A DNA stretch of 64,000 nt from UBA5734 sp964528645 (GCA_964528645.1 CAZGSR010000009.1:1-64000); one strand, 5' to 3'; shown: positions 1 to 8,871, counted from the stretch's first letter. The notes: generated by a model from the letters alone, not told the origin. Program-made: numbers and translations.

Positions 1-60
1 TCAAGCAACAAGAAATCTTGCGCTTGACAGCGCAACATAATAATACTAGGAGAAAGAAAC

Positions 61-567
61 ATGAGCTACCATGCCCAGTGGCTGTCAAAGATCGAGGACA
101 GCTCTAATCCGACCGAATACCAGGCTTTTGTTGAGCGTTACTACACACTCGAAAAGGACGCCTATGACCAGATTTTCTTAGCTGGCCAGGACACCGTCCA
201 GGGCAAGGCAGATGAGATGGCCCGCACCCTCGGCTTTGGCAAGGACATGGTGGTCTACCTGGGTTTTCTCGATGGCATCAATTCCTGCCTGCAGGAAGAA
301 TTGGATCTGGAATCGGTCGAGGCTGACACCGAGCTGACACTCAAGATCGATTTCGAGAAGCTGTACTGGAAAATGCATGAGGTCAAGGCCGACTGGCTCT
401 ATTCGCTCGAGAGCTGGGACAATGTCCTCAGCAGTGAGCGGCGCAACGAGCTGGCCAAATCCTACCGCCAGTCCAAGATTGTCCGCCATGAGAAGATCGG
501 CCGCAACGATCCCTGCCCCTGTGGCAGCGGCAAAAAGTACAAAGCCTGCTGCGGAAAAAACGCATGA
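61..567 (+). CDS. SEC-C motif protein of unknown function
   Basis: A 168-residue soluble acidic protein. Residues 1-140 are mostly helical by composition and match no family I can name. The last 25 residues hold a SEC-C zinc-binding motif (GRNDPCPCGSGKKYKACCG), the same module that ends SecA. In SecA this motif binds zinc and contacts SecB or ribosomes; in small stand-alone proteins its role is unknown. The ATG follows an AGGAGA ribosome site at 48-53. The stop codon overlaps the start of asnS (ATGA), so the two are translationally coupled. The DNA of the motif is almost identical to the corresponding part of secA in this window. The zinc motif is certain, the function is not. Confidence 0.85.
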   Translation: MSYHAQWLSKIEDSSNPTEYQAFVERYYTLEKDAYDQIFLAGQDTVQGKADEMARTLGFGKDMVVYLGFLDGINSCLQEELDLESVEADTELTLKIDFEKLYWKMHEVKADWLYSLESWDNVLSSERRNELAKSYRQSKIVRHEKIGRNDPCPCGSGKKYKACCGKNA

Positions 568-1955
568 ACGCGTCGGTGCGCCAGCTCTACCGCAACACCG
601 CTGAGTATGCCGGCCAGTCCGTAACGGTTTCGGGCTGGGTGCGTACGATTCGCGACCAGAAGCAGTTTGGCTTCATCAGCCTCAATGACGGCACGTTTTT
701 CCTCCCGCTCCAGGTCGTGTTCACCCGGGACAATCTGGCCAATTATGACCAGATCGCCCGGACTGGCAACGGCGCAGCCTTGGTTGTGACCGGCCAGCTG
801 GCTCTGACGCCGGGTGCCAAGCAACCGTTTGAGCTGCAGGCGGAAAGGGTCGAGATCGAGGGGGACTGTCCGCCGGATTACCCGCTCCAGCCCAAGCGCC
901 ATTCCCCCGAGTTCCTGCGCACCATCGCCCACCTGCGCCCGCGTACCAATCTGCTGTCAGCAGCGTTCCGGGTCCGTTCGGTAGCCGCCTTTGCCATCCA
1001 CCAATTCTTCAATGAACGAGATTTTGTCTATGTCCATACACCGATCATCACCGGCAGTGACGCCGAAGGCGCCGGCCAGATGTTTTCGGTCACAACCCTG
1101 GATATTGGCCAGCCCCCTCGCGCAGAGAATGGCTCGATCGATTTCGGCGAGGACTTCTTCGGCAAGAAAACCAGCCTGACAGTCAGCGGCCAATTGTCCG
1201 GTGAAACCTTTGCCATGGCGTTCAAGAACATCTACACCTTCGGTCCGACATTCCGGGCGGAGAAGTCAAACACGGTCAAGCATGCGGCCGAGTTCTGGAT
1301 GATCGAGCCTGAAATCGCCTTTGCTGATTTAAATGATGACATGGCCCTGGCTGAAGACCTGATCAAGTTCATCATCCGCCAGGTGATCGCCCAATGCCCG
1401 GAAGAAATGGCCTTTTTCAACGAATTTGTCGACAAGGGCCTGCTTAACCGCCTGCACAACGTCATTGATAATGAATTTGGTGTCGTCACCTACACAGACG
1501 CGATCGGACTGCTGGAAAAAGCCCCAGTCCAGTTCGAGTATCCAGTCAGCTGGGGCTGCGACCTGCAGACCGAGCATGAGCGCTATCTGACCGAGACGGT
1601 TTTTCAGAAGCCGATCTTTGTCATAAACTATCCCAAGCAGATCAAAGCTTTCTACATGAAATTAAACGAGGACAACCGTACGGTTGCTGCAATGGACTGC
1701 CTGGTGCCGGGGATCGGCGAGATCATCGGTGGCAGCCAGCGCGAAGACAATTACGACAAGCTCAAGGCCCGGATCGAAGAGCTGGGCATGGCCGCCGAGG
1801 ACTACGACTGGTACCTCGACTTGCGCCGTTTCGGTTCTGCCCGTCACGCCGGATTCGGCCTCGGTTTTGAGCGCCTGATCATGTACCTGACTGGCATCGC
1901 CAACATCCGCGATGTCATTCCTTATCCCCGCACGACGGGATCGGCCGAGTTCTGA
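564..1955 (+). CDS. asnS: Asparaginyl-tRNA synthetase
   Basis: Cytoplasmic class IIb aminoacyl-tRNA synthetase, 463 residues, the usual length. It joins asparagine to tRNA-Asn using ATP. An OB-fold anticodon-binding domain covers about residues 15-105. The class II core follows: motif 2 around residues 226-236 (FGPTFRAEKS) and motif 3 near residue 431 (GFGLGFERLIMYL). The C-terminus RDVIPYPRTTGSAEF is typical of AsnRS and separates it from AspRS. The ATG at 564 overlaps the previous stop codon, and the stop codon overlaps the maf start, which suggests one transcript. Confidence 0.97.
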   Translation: MNASVRQLYRNTAEYAGQSVTVSGWVRTIRDQKQFGFISLNDGTFFLPLQVVFTRDNLANYDQIARTGNGAALVVTGQLALTPGAKQPFELQAERVEIEGDCPPDYPLQPKRHSPEFLRTIAHLRPRTNLLSAAFRVRSVAAFAIHQFFNERDFVYVHTPIITGSDAEGAGQMFSVTTLDIGQPPRAENGSIDFGEDFFGKKTSLTVSGQLSGETFAMAFKNIYTFGPTFRAEKSNTVKHAAEFWMIEPEIAFADLNDDMALAEDLIKFIIRQVIAQCPEEMAFFNEFVDKGLLNRLHNVIDNEFGVVTYTDAIGLLEKAPVQFEYPVSWGCDLQTEHERYLTETVFQKPIFVINYPKQIKAFYMKLNEDNRTVAAMDCLVPGIGEIIGGSQREDNYDKLKARIEELGMAAEDYDWYLDLRRFGSARHAGFGLGFERLIMYLTGIANIRDVIPYPRTTGSAEF

Positions 1956-2680
1956 TGTCGGACTCGAAGGTGCCTTTCATCCTCGGATCCGCTTCGCCCC
2001 GGCGCCGCGAGCTTCTGGCCCGACTGGTGCCGGCGGATGCGATCGAGGTGAGCCCGGTCGATCTGGATGAAGCCACCCTGGTCGCAGGCTGGCTCAGCCA
2101 GCATCCGGGTTCGCGCCTCGGACTCAGTTCGATCTGGGCAGCCAGGATCGCCCGCGACCTCGCCGAGGCCAAGATGGCTGCGCTGGTTGAAAGCCGGAGC
2201 CAGGCACAGTCCGCCATTCAGGCGACAGAACAAAGGGCTCCATCTGGAGCTGAGGTGCTGGTGACAGCCGATACGATTGTTGTCCTCGGTGACCAGATCC
2301 TGGGCAAGCCAGCCGATGCAGCCGAGGCGCGGCGCATGCTGCAAAACCTGTCCGGTCGCGAACACACGGTCTTGACAGGACTGTGTATCCGGGTCGAAGG
2401 ACATGGCACAGCACAGCAGTTTTCGGCTGCTGAACAGACGCAAGTGACTTTTGCCGACCTGGCTCCAGCCCAGATCGACTGGTACATCCAGACGGGTGAA
2501 CCTTTTGACAAGGCAGGGGCCTACGGGATCCAGGGCTTTGGCAGCGTCCTGGTCAAAACCATCCAAGGCTGCTACTACAATGTTGTCGGATTGCCGATCC
2601 ACCGGTTGCTTGTCCTTTTAGAACAGGCTCGGACGGCGCTTGATTTCAATTCTGAATCATTTCATCTCCTGCCCTGGTGA
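1955..2680 (+). CDS. maf: Maf-family nucleoside triphosphate pyrophosphatase
   Basis: A 241-residue Maf/YhdE-type protein that hydrolyses non-canonical or excess nucleoside triphosphates (dTTP/UTP in the characterised branch) to monophosphates. The N-terminal signature SASPRRRELL is at about residues 12-21, and the VTADTIVV segment with the catalytic Asp near residue 107. It is longer than the usual 190-200 residues because of extra sequence between residues 35 and 90. The ATG overlaps the asnS stop (TGATG). maf followed by radC and mre genes is the common Firmicutes order. Confidence 0.93.
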   Translation: MSDSKVPFILGSASPRRRELLARLVPADAIEVSPVDLDEATLVAGWLSQHPGSRLGLSSIWAARIARDLAEAKMAALVESRSQAQSAIQATEQRAPSGAEVLVTADTIVVLGDQILGKPADAAEARRMLQNLSGREHTVLTGLCIRVEGHGTAQQFSAAEQTQVTFADLAPAQIDWYIQTGEPFDKAGAYGIQGFGSVLVKTIQGCYYNVVGLPIHRLLVLLEQARTALDFNSESFHLLPW

Positions 2681-2716
2681 TCGGCTGTCCCTTGCAGTGC
2701 AAAGGGGGAGTATGAA

Positions 2717-3433
2717 ATGTCCAATTCCAATCGCCTGACCATGAAATCGATCCCCGTCGCCGACCGGCCGACGGAAAAGCTCAGTCGCCTCGGTGGCAGT
2801 GCTTTGTCCGATGCCGAGCTTCTGGCGATCATTATCCGCAGCGGCACGGTCCAGGAATCCGCCCTGTCTGTCTGCCAGCGCCTGCTGGCCGGGGAGGGAG
2901 GAGCCGATGACGCAACCAGCGGGCTACGTGTCTTGCTGGACAAGAACCTTGAGGAATTGAAAGCCGTGCCTGGGATTGGCCCGGTCCGGGCTGCCCAGAT
3001 CAAGGCGGCGCTCGAGCTGGGCAATCGCCTGCAAAGCCAGGGCCATCCTGCCAGCCGTCCGACCGTGCGCGTACCGGAAGATGCGATCCAGGCACTCGAA
3101 AGTGAAATGCGTTTCCTGCCGCGCGAAGAATTCCGCGCCATTTTGCTCGACATTCGCAACCGGATCATCCGGATCAGCTCGATCTCAGCTGGCTCGCTCA
3201 ACGCAGCGATTGTCCATCCGCGCGACTTGTTCCGCGATGCTGTCAAGTCCAATGCAGCCGCCCTGATCCTGGCGCATAATCACCCCAGTGGCGATTGCAC
3301 CCCGAGCCAGGAAGACATCGATGCGACGGTGCGCTTCATGGAGATGGGCAAACTGATGGGTGTCCGGATTGTCGACCATATTGTCATCGCCCAGGGTGGA
3401 TCGGTCAGCATGCGCCAGCTCGGCCTGATTTGA
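2717..3433 (+). CDS. radC: RadC / JAB-domain DNA repair-like protein
   Basis: A 238-residue RadC-family protein. An N-terminal helix-hairpin-helix-like part (LGGSALSDAELLAIIIRSGT) is followed by an MPN+/JAB1 metalloprotease-like domain with the metal motif HNHPSGD at about residues 188-194. Despite the name, its role in DNA repair is not established. The start was chosen because GGGGGAG at 2704-2710 lies 6 nt upstream of the ATG. In most Firmicutes mreB follows radC; here mreC comes directly after. Confidence 0.93.
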   Translation: MSNSNRLTMKSIPVADRPTEKLSRLGGSALSDAELLAIIIRSGTVQESALSVCQRLLAGEGGADDATSGLRVLLDKNLEELKAVPGIGPVRAAQIKAALELGNRLQSQGHPASRPTVRVPEDAIQALESEMRFLPREEFRAILLDIRNRIIRISSISAGSLNAAIVHPRDLFRDAVKSNAAALILAHNHPSGDCTPSQEDIDATVRFMEMGKLMGVRIVDHIVIAQGGSVSMRQLGLI

Positions 3434-3458
3434 TACCCGCGCAGATTTGCGCTATCAT
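3430..3458 (+). promoter_or_regulatory. Predicted sigma-A promoter for mreC
   Basis: TTGATA (3430-3435), a 17-bp spacer and TATCAT (3453-3458). It overlaps the radC stop codon and lies 45 bp before mreC, so the cell-shape genes can be transcribed apart from maf-radC. Confidence 0.6.
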
Positions 3459-3503
3459 GATGCAGAAATTTGCTTGTTATAACACGGAATTTGAGGATAC
3501 TGG

Positions 3504-4346
3504 ATGCCCAGAAACAACCGCAGCCCCCTTTACTTCATTGTCATTGTGACGATCAGCCTGGTCGTCCTGGTCATTGTGTCCTCGTTTCCGGGCAATTTCC
3601 TGAACCAGCTGAGCAGTCCCTTTTCTGTGGTCCTGGAACCGGTCCAGAAAAGTGTCCTGACTGTGACCGAGCTGATCCGCACTGGATCTTCAGCCGTGTT
3701 CGAGGGTGCCCGGATCCGCAGTGAAAATGAAGCGCTTCGACTCGAAAACGCCACCCTCAGAAACCAGGTGACCCAGCTCGAAGAAGCCGGACGCCAATAC
3801 GCAGAACTCAAGACAGCCTTGCAGCTCAAGGACAAGTATGACCGCTATGAAATCATCGGCGGCCGCCTGATGACCCGCGAAATCGGCGCCTGGTTCGATG
3901 TGTTCCGGATCGACATCGGGATTTCCGACGGCCTTTCAGTCAGTGAGACGGAATCATTTGCCGTGGTCGATGCCCAGTCCCGTCTCGTAGGACGGATCCT
4001 GTCCACCGATGCGACGTCAGCCAAGATCCTGCCGGTCATCCACGAAGGATTTGCCGTCAGCGGCAAAATCGACTCTGTCAATGGCGACCTGCTCCGGGTG
4101 CGCGGTGATTATGACCTGAAAGACGAGGGGCTGTGCATGGTCGACCAGATCCCGATGACTGCCAGCCTCCATGTCGGAGATGTCCTCGTGACCAGTGGCC
4201 TGGGCGGCATTTTCCCGGCTGGGATTGAAATCGGCGAAATCATCGAGATCCGGGAGGCCCTGTCGGTCCAGAACCGCCAGGCCATCCTCAGACCATCCGT
4301 TGACATGCAGAATGTGTCGGTTGTCTTTGTCATGAAAGGCCAGTAA
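3504..4346 (+). CDS. mreC: Rod shape-determining protein MreC
   Basis: A 280-residue elongasome scaffold protein. It has a short cytoplasmic N-terminus, one membrane helix at about residues 10-30 (rich in V, I and L), a coiled coil at about 75-110, and an extracellular beta-rich domain with the family segments VDAQSRLVGRI and VTSGLGGIFPAGIEIGEI. MreC links the periplasmic side of the rod complex to PBP2 and MreD. A GAGG ribosome site lies 7 nt before the ATG. mreD starts 2 nt after the stop. No mreB is present next to it. Confidence 0.95.
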   Translation: MPRNNRSPLYFIVIVTISLVVLVIVSSFPGNFLNQLSSPFSVVLEPVQKSVLTVTELIRTGSSAVFEGARIRSENEALRLENATLRNQVTQLEEAGRQYAELKTALQLKDKYDRYEIIGGRLMTREIGAWFDVFRIDIGISDGLSVSETESFAVVDAQSRLVGRILSTDATSAKILPVIHEGFAVSGKIDSVNGDLLRVRGDYDLKDEGLCMVDQIPMTASLHVGDVLVTSGLGGIFPAGIEIGEIIEIREALSVQNRQAILRPSVDMQNVSVVFVMKGQ

Positions 4347-4348
4347 CG

Positions 4349-4936
4349 ATGCGGACGCAACAGCCGCTGGCCCGGCCAATCCTGATCTATACCACCTATA
4401 TCCTTGTTTTCGCCATCCTCCAGGTGACTGTGCTGCCGGAGGTGACATTTCTCAAAGTCCGGCCCGACCTGACCCTGGTCCTGGCCATCCTGACGGGCTA
4501 TCTGTTTGGCCGGATCGATGGCCTGTTCCTCGGCCTGGCAGCAGGATTCTTGCGTGATGTGCTGGCTGGCCGGGCCCTTGGCCTGGGCATGCTGCTCCTG
4601 ATGTATGCCGCACTGGCATCCCATTACCTGCTGAGGGATTTCTTCCGGCGCAAGACCTGGATGGGCCTGGTCCAGATCTTCCTGGTCACGTTGCTCTATG
4701 AGCTGGCGCTGGTCTTACTAAGCTGGTTCTTCCCGATGCTGCCTGACCAGGTGCCGCCTTTTAGCCAGATGATGACTCGCCTGGCCACAACGATGCCGCT
4801 CCAGGGTCTGGCCAATGTGGCTGTGGGCGTACCAACGCTACTGCTGTTGCGGTACAAGGGTCCTTACGATCCCAGGGTGCTGAGCGAAGATCTCGATGAT
4901 GGTTCGACGGGAGAAGGCAAATGGCGCCTGATCTGA
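4349..4936 (+). CDS. mreD: Rod shape-determining protein MreD
   Basis: A 195-residue integral membrane protein with about five or six predicted helices, MreD family by position and by the segment VRPDLTLVLAILTGYLFGRIDGLF split over its second helix. It works with MreC and PBP2 in lateral wall synthesis. The ATG is 2 nt after the mreC stop. The 3' end overlaps the PBP2 start by 16 nt, consistent with coupled translation. Confidence 0.92.
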   Translation: MRTQQPLARPILIYTTYILVFAILQVTVLPEVTFLKVRPDLTLVLAILTGYLFGRIDGLFLGLAAGFLRDVLAGRALGLGMLLLMYAALASHYLLRDFFRRKTWMGLVQIFLVTLLYELALVLLSWFFPMLPDQVPPFSQMMTRLATTMPLQGLANVAVGVPTLLLLRYKGPYDPRVLSEDLDDGSTGEGKWRLI

Positions 4937-7167
4937 AAAACGAAAGCTATTTCACCTTTGACAAGAACGCCCAGCCGGAGCGTTTCCGCTCCGATGCCCA
5001 AGACCGGCCGAGCCTTAGAGTCTACAAGGCACTGAGCAGCCGCTACGCCGTGCTGGCCATTGTCTTTATCCTGGCGGGCGCCCTGATTTTCTACAATACG
5101 GCAGCTCTGCAGCTCAACGCTTCTTCAGTGGCCGGTATCGCCGAATCCAGCGGTATTTCCCGCCAGATGACCGTCCATGCGCCGCGGGGTGACATTCTGG
5201 ACATCAATGGCATACCGCTGGCCTATTCCCGGCCCGTGTCTGTCTTGTACCTGACTTATGCCGGCCTTGATAACGAGGCCTTGAATGCCATGCTGCTCGA
5301 CCTGGCCCGCGTCCTGGACAACCATCAGATCGAGTGGACGAGCAAGCTGACCACTTACCTGGATTTTTCGCCGGAGCAAGGTCCATTCTTTGCCCGGGAA
5401 TGGGAGGCCACCCGGTTCTGGCAGGCAGACCAGTATCTGCTCGGGCTGAAAGAACCAGCCAGTGGCCAGCTGTCGGACTACACCAATGACCTGGTCAAAA
5501 ACTCGGCAGAGGATTTGTTCGAATATTTCCTCTACAACCGTTTCCGGATCGAAGACCCTGAGCAGCCGCGCCGCTACAGCGACGCAGAGGCGTATTCGAT
5601 CATGAAGCTGCGCTACACCCTGATGCAGAACAACTGGCTGTTCACCAACGGGACACCACTGGAGATCGCCAGAAACATCAGCCAGGAAGTCATCAGTCTG
5701 GTCAATGAGCAGAATTTCCGCTTCCGCGGGGTGGTGATCGGACAGGATTCCACCCGGTCCTATGCCACGGAAGCCAGTCTGGCCAGCCACATCATCGGTT
5801 ATTCCGGCCGCATTTCTTCGAGCCAGTATGAGGAACTCAAGCCTCTGGGCTATGCTCCGGATGCCATGGTCGGCCAGGCAGGGATTGAGCAGATTGCCGA
5901 GCGATATCTTTCCGGCCGCGATGGCGTCAAGCCCTACAACATCTGGTCGGTGGCCAATGAGGAAGGGACCTTTTTCTCGGAATCGATCGGCAAGGATCCG
6001 GTCCCGGGCTACGATGTCCGCCTGACGCTGGACATGCCTCTGCAAAAAGTCGCCCAGGAATCATTGGCCCAGACCATTGCTGACATCCGTGCCAATAAGA
6101 CAGCCCAGAATTTTGGTGATGCCAATGCCGGCGCAGTCGTCATGCTCGATGTCCGGACAGGTGCCGTCCTGGCCATGGCCAGCTACCCTTATTACGACCC
6201 GAATGATTTCATCCTCCAGCTGACCGACGAGGCTGCCGCTGACCGTGTCGAGACCTATCTGACGGACAATGTCGAAAAGCCAATGCTCAACCGGGCGATC
6301 CAGGAGATCTATGCTCCGGGTTCCACGTTCAAGCCGGCAACCGCTGTTGCAGCCTTGGAATCTGGCGCCATCACGCCGTTTTCCAACACGATCCGCTGTG
6401 TCGGGACCGAAAGTTTTGCCAACTGGACCTGGCGCTGCCTGGAATACCCGCGAGGTGGACATGGTGACCTGACCTTGAGCCGGGGTATGGCCACGTCCTG
6501 TAACATGTATTTCTACCATCTCGGTCTTTTGACCGGGATCGATGCGATCGACCAGTGGGCCGGGATCCTTGGCCTGGGTGAACTGACTGGCATCGACCTG
6601 CCCGGAGAAGCACGTGGCTACCGCTCAGGACGGGAGACCAAGCAGCTCTTGCGCAGCAACCCGTCCGACCAGACCTGGTACCCGGCCGACACCTGCCAGA
6701 CAGCGATCGGGCAGTTTGACAACAGTTATACCGTCATCCAGCTGGCCACCTACACCGCTGCCCTGGCGACAGGCAAGAAAGTGACGCCCCATCTGATCGA
6801 CTCGATCACCACCTCCGAAGGGATCCTGGTCAAGGATTCGTCAGATCTGGTCCCTGTAGACCTCGGGATCTCATCTGCCACTCTGACTGCTGTCCGGGAA
6901 GCAATGGTTGCAGTCACCACCGATATTGAAGGCACGGCCAGGATTTTCAAGGATTTCCCGGTAGCGGTCGCGGCCAAGACGGGTACAGCGGAAACGGGCT
7001 TCGAAGACTTTTCATCCTCCAACGGCCTGTTCATTGCCTATGCGCCGGCTGATCATCCACAGGTCGCCATCGCCCAGATCGTTGAGCGCGGCGCCTGGGG
7101 TTCGAATACGATCGGTATTGCCAAGAATCTGTTTGAAGCGTATTTCGGTTTTGAGAGCGCGAAATAA
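4921..7167 (+). CDS. mrdA: Penicillin-binding protein 2 (class B transpeptidase)
   Basis: A 748-residue monofunctional D,D-transpeptidase that cross-links peptidoglycan during elongation. There is one membrane helix at about residues 41-62 and a pedestal/dimerisation domain from about 85 to 370. The transpeptidase domain has all three active-site motifs: SxxK in APGSTFKP (about 466-473), SCN (about 526) and KTGT (about 685-688). It is somewhat longer than the usual 600-700 residues because of a long insert around residues 120-230. A GGGAGAAGG ribosome site precedes the ATG inside mreD. Its position after mreCD supports PBP2 rather than a division PBP. Confidence 0.95.
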   Translation: MAPDLKNESYFTFDKNAQPERFRSDAQDRPSLRVYKALSSRYAVLAIVFILAGALIFYNTAALQLNASSVAGIAESSGISRQMTVHAPRGDILDINGIPLAYSRPVSVLYLTYAGLDNEALNAMLLDLARVLDNHQIEWTSKLTTYLDFSPEQGPFFAREWEATRFWQADQYLLGLKEPASGQLSDYTNDLVKNSAEDLFEYFLYNRFRIEDPEQPRRYSDAEAYSIMKLRYTLMQNNWLFTNGTPLEIARNISQEVISLVNEQNFRFRGVVIGQDSTRSYATEASLASHIIGYSGRISSSQYEELKPLGYAPDAMVGQAGIEQIAERYLSGRDGVKPYNIWSVANEEGTFFSESIGKDPVPGYDVRLTLDMPLQKVAQESLAQTIADIRANKTAQNFGDANAGAVVMLDVRTGAVLAMASYPYYDPNDFILQLTDEAAADRVETYLTDNVEKPMLNRAIQEIYAPGSTFKPATAVAALESGAITPFSNTIRCVGTESFANWTWRCLEYPRGGHGDLTLSRGMATSCNMYFYHLGLLTGIDAIDQWAGILGLGELTGIDLPGEARGYRSGRETKQLLRSNPSDQTWYPADTCQTAIGQFDNSYTVIQLATYTAALATGKKVTPHLIDSITTSEGILVKDSSDLVPVDLGISSATLTAVREAMVAVTTDIEGTARIFKDFPVAVAAKTGTAETGFEDFSSSNGLFIAYAPADHPQVAIAQIVERGAWGSNTIGIAKNLFEAYFGFESAK

Positions 7168-7195
7168 GTATTTACGGCCCGTTCACATTTTACCC

Positions 7196-7224
7196 TTGTA
7201 TCCCTTGTGAATGATCGATAGAAT
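7196..7224 (+). promoter_or_regulatory. Predicted promoter for the mgsA-like/dtd/hydrolase genes
   Basis: TTGTAT (7196-7201), 17-bp spacer, TAGAAT (7219-7224). An inverted repeat TTCACA (7182-7187) / TGTGAA (7206-7211) straddles the -35 and spacer and could be an operator. That role is inferred from position only. Confidence 0.5.
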
Positions 7225-7290
7225 ATAACCACAAATTATGCAATGTTTGGGATATGTTCAACATTCATATGATAGATGGGGGAACCAACC

Positions 7291-7680
7291 GTGAACATCG
7301 TCCTGTTGGCCGATAATCCGAAAAATGAATTACTTGTCAATTTCTGCATCGCCTACAGCCAGATTCTGGGTCGGCATCAGATGTTTTCACTTTTCAATAC
7401 TGCGCGCCTGATCCATGATGCGACCAGGCTCCAGGTTGAGGCTCTGTCGACCGAGATTGCCAGCAGCTTTGACCAGCTGGCCAGCCGGGTCATGTACAAT
7501 GAGATCGACGCTGTCATCTATTTACGCGATCCGCTCCGCAGCAGCTATGACGCACCGAATGCCTTGTTGCGGGAATGCGATAAGCACGCCATCCCTTTTG
7601 CGACGAATATCGCGACCGCGGAGATCCTCGTCCTGGCTATAGACCGCGGCGATCTGGACTGGCGCGAACTGGTCCGCTGA
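7291..7680 (+). CDS. Degenerate methylglyoxal synthase-fold protein
   Basis: A 129-residue protein that aligns without gaps to Bacillus-type MgsA over its first 82 residues, and again at the end (IPFATNIATAEILVLAIDRG). Methylglyoxal synthase converts dihydroxyacetone phosphate to methylglyoxal. Compared with the canonical enzyme as I remember it, the key positions are changed. The AHD at 7-9 is ADN. The phosphate-binding TGTTG near 34-38 is LFNTA. The GPLGGD with the catalytic Asp (55-60) is EIASSF. The PHEPD segment with the catalytic His is lost with a 2-residue deletion. Only the Asp of RDPL (80) remains. I chose the GTG at 7291 because GGGGGAA lies 6 nt upstream and MgsA normally begins MKIAL; the ATG at 7276 has no ribosome site. 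It is probably not an active synthase and may be a binding or regulatory protein. Confidence 0.8.
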   Translation: MNIVLLADNPKNELLVNFCIAYSQILGRHQMFSLFNTARLIHDATRLQVEALSTEIASSFDQLASRVMYNEIDAVIYLRDPLRSSYDAPNALLRECDKHAIPFATNIATAEILVLAIDRGDLDWRELVR

Positions 7681-7683
7681 TCG

Positions 7684-8166
7684 ATGCGAGCCTTGCTGCA
7701 GCGTGTCCGCTCCGCTTCGGTCGAGATCGAGGGCGAGCGGACTGTTTCCATTGGACCCGGCTTACTGGTTTTTCTGGGAGTTACCCACAGTGACGGACCA
7801 GACGATCTCACCTGGCTGGCTGGAAAGGTCAGCCGCCTCAGGATTTTCGAAGATGAAAACGGCAAGATGAACCGTTCCGTGACCGAAAGTGGCGGCACGG
7901 TGCTTGTTGTCTCCCAGTTCACCCTGTATGCCGACACCCGGCGCGGCAACCGGCCTGGATTCGACCAGGCGGCCCGTCCCGACCTGGCCAATCCTCTTTA
8001 CGAGTCATTCTGCGCCGCGCTGCGCGACCTGGGCCTATTGGTGGCAACAGGGCGCTTTGCCGCCGACATGCAGGTCCACCTGCAAAACGATGGACCGGTC
8101 ACGATCCTGCTCGACAGTTCCGAACGCAAGGCGAGCCGCCACCAGCGAGCCGAGGAGGCGCCATGA
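7684..8166 (+). CDS. dtd: D-aminoacyl-tRNA deacylase
   Basis: A 160-residue DTD that hydrolyses D-aminoacyl-tRNAs (and Gly-tRNA-Ala), protecting translation from wrong chirality. The N-terminus MRALLQRVRSASVEI, the SQFTLYAD motif (about 79-86) and NDGPVTILLDS near residue 137 are diagnostic; the last contains the Gly-Pro loop of the chiral proofreading site. It starts 3 nt after the previous stop and overlaps the next gene by 4 nt (ATGA). Confidence 0.96.
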   Translation: MRALLQRVRSASVEIEGERTVSIGPGLLVFLGVTHSDGPDDLTWLAGKVSRLRIFEDENGKMNRSVTESGGTVLVVSQFTLYADTRRGNRPGFDQAARPDLANPLYESFCAALRDLGLLVATGRFAADMQVHLQNDGPVTILLDSSERKASRHQRAEEAP

Positions 8167-8834
8167 AAATCATAGACCAGGCAGGTCTTGCCATCCACCT
8201 GCTGCCGGACGGCCCCTTGCAGACCAATGCTTACTGGATCGACACCGGTACGGTATCGTGTCTGATCGATCCCATCCTGGATCCCAGGAACCGGCCGGAG
8301 GGTGCCACGCGCCTCAACCTGATCCTGGCGACACATGGCCATTTCGACCACATCGGCGGCTGTGACGACTGGCGGTCCCTGTCCTCAGCCAAATTGGCCA
8401 TCCATAGTGACGAAGCTGGCTACCTGCCCGATGCCAAACTCAATGGATCGCTCTTTTTTGGCGCTGCAGCAGACTATTTCCCAGCGGAGATCCTTCTCCA
8501 TGACCAGCAGGTCATCCAGTTGGACAGCCGGACGAGTCTGCTCGTGATCCACACCCCGGGGCACACGCCAGGCGGGGTCTGCCTGCTCGTGCTCCAGGAC
8601 CAGCAAGCCCGGGCTTTGCTCACAGGGGACACCTTGTTTGCCGGCACGGTGGGACGGGTCGACTTGCCCGGTGGCCAGGCCGCACAGCTGATGGCGTCAC
8701 TCGACCGGCTGGTCCGGATCTCAGAAATCTATGGCCAGGATGTACCTGTTTTACCCGGACACGGCTCAGACACGACACTGCGCGAAGAGCTGCGCTCCAA
8801 TCCTTTCCTGACCGGGAAGGCCCGTTTCAAGTAG
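8163..8834 (+). CDS. MBL-fold metallohydrolase, glyoxalase II-like
   Basis: A 223-residue metallo-beta-lactamase-fold hydrolase of the YcbL/GloB-like group. The metal-binding THGHFDHIGG motif is at about residues 56-65, HTPGHTPGG near 132-140, the bridging Asp in TGDTLFAGTVGR near 155-166, and a C-terminal metal-binding His in LPGHG near 198. Such proteins often act as thioester hydrolases; the substrate cannot be read from sequence. Its place beside an MgsA-fold protein suggests methylglyoxal detoxification, but that neighbour looks inactive. It is translationally coupled to dtd. Confidence 0.88.
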   Translation: MKIIDQAGLAIHLLPDGPLQTNAYWIDTGTVSCLIDPILDPRNRPEGATRLNLILATHGHFDHIGGCDDWRSLSSAKLAIHSDEAGYLPDAKLNGSLFFGAAADYFPAEILLHDQQVIQLDSRTSLLVIHTPGHTPGGVCLLVLQDQQARALLTGDTLFAGTVGRVDLPGGQAAQLMASLDRLVRISEIYGQDVPVLPGHGSDTTLREELRSNPFLTGKARFK

Positions 8835-8836
8835 CT

Positions 8837-8865
8837 TTGCAATTTCAACCACAGGGTGGTATCAT
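8837..8865 (+). promoter_or_regulatory. Predicted promoter of the pheST T-box transcript
   Basis: TTGCAA (8837-8842), 17-bp spacer, TATCAT (8860-8865). It lies directly before the T-box leader. Confidence 0.65.
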
Positions 8866-8871
8866 AGGCCA

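Noticed and set aside
1..60. Promoter before the SEC-C gene
   Set aside because: TTGACA at 24-29 and TAATACT at 41-47 are only 11 bp apart, too close for a sigma-A promoter. The true promoter is probably outside the window.
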